Assembly (NCBI GenBank): GCA_027486155.1 | Contig: JAIXPR010000136.1 | Coordinates: 1-5,516 of the forward strand | DNA length: 5,516 bases | Reading direction: 5' to 3' | Source: Pseudomonadota bacterium | Lineage (GTDB): Bacteria; Bdellovibrionota_C; UBA2361; OMII01 | In this document: piece by piece, positions 5,445 to 5,516 of the stretch | Layout: each line of letters begins with the position of its first letter | Position numbering within the stretch: the first letter of the stretch is position 1 | Made by a program: the position numbers and the translations under genes | Notes under the pieces: generated by a model | Databases searched by the model: none | Seen by the model: the letters and a program-made list of their open reading frames with translations, nothing else | Told to the model about the DNA's origin: nothing

Positions 5445-5516
5445 GGGTGAAGCCGCGTTCAGCGGCGAGAGGGGAATCCCCTGGGCCAAAGCGCCGAGCG
5501 GGAATAAGGGGGACAC

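Noticed and set aside
5316..5516. Open minus-strand frame reaching the right edge, with a CTRC motif near its end
   Set aside because: Its last codons lie inside the large inverted repeat, it crosses the T-arm-like sequence, and a neighbouring frame is also open for a similar stretch. I recognise no family. It could still be the end of a gene outside the window.

Overview
The window comes from a bacterial chromosome, and every gene I can support lies on the minus strand. In transcription order (right to left) these are a long-chain polyprenyl diphosphate synthase (4167-5201), a small uncharacterised protein (3457-3744, perhaps to 3825), an HD-domain phosphohydrolase (2132-3229), a Crp/Fnr-family regulator (1448-2122), and a photolyase/cryptochrome-family flavoprotein that runs off the left edge (1-1330). 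The small protein has the look of a short family I associate loosely with Deltaproteobacteria-type genomes. The photolyase belongs to a bacterial subfamily found in several phyla. I can only suggest a Gram-negative, possibly deltaproteobacterial-type or related environmental lineage, with low confidence.

Right part (about 4167-5516): the synthase has a good promoter (5244-5272) and ribosome binding site. Just upstream is a striking 30+30 nt near-perfect inverted repeat (5278-5362). Further right is a short segment resembling a tRNA T-arm (5423-5444) that cannot be built into a complete tRNA here. Downstream of the synthase, 341 bases without a convincing gene (3826-4166) hold G-runs, a 12-nt direct repeat and a nested hairpin.

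Middle (about 3230-3825): the small protein gene ends at a clear intrinsic terminator (3428-3452). Beyond it lies the control region of the HD gene. This has a near-perfect Crp-type operator (3299-3314) and a leader hairpin that would bury the ribosome binding site (3239-3274).

Left part (1-3229): the HD gene and the crp-like gene are 9 bases apart and form an operon. The regulator's recognition helix has the Ser-Arg-Glu...Arg pattern that reads GTGA half-sites in E. coli CRP, which matches the operator ahead of the operon. The photolyase gene follows 117 bases later on the same strand. The most interesting hypothesis here is a compact, self-regulated signalling unit: an HD hydrolase that might turn over a nucleotide ligand, a Crp-type sensor of that ligand, and a light-dependent flavoprotein as neighbour or target.
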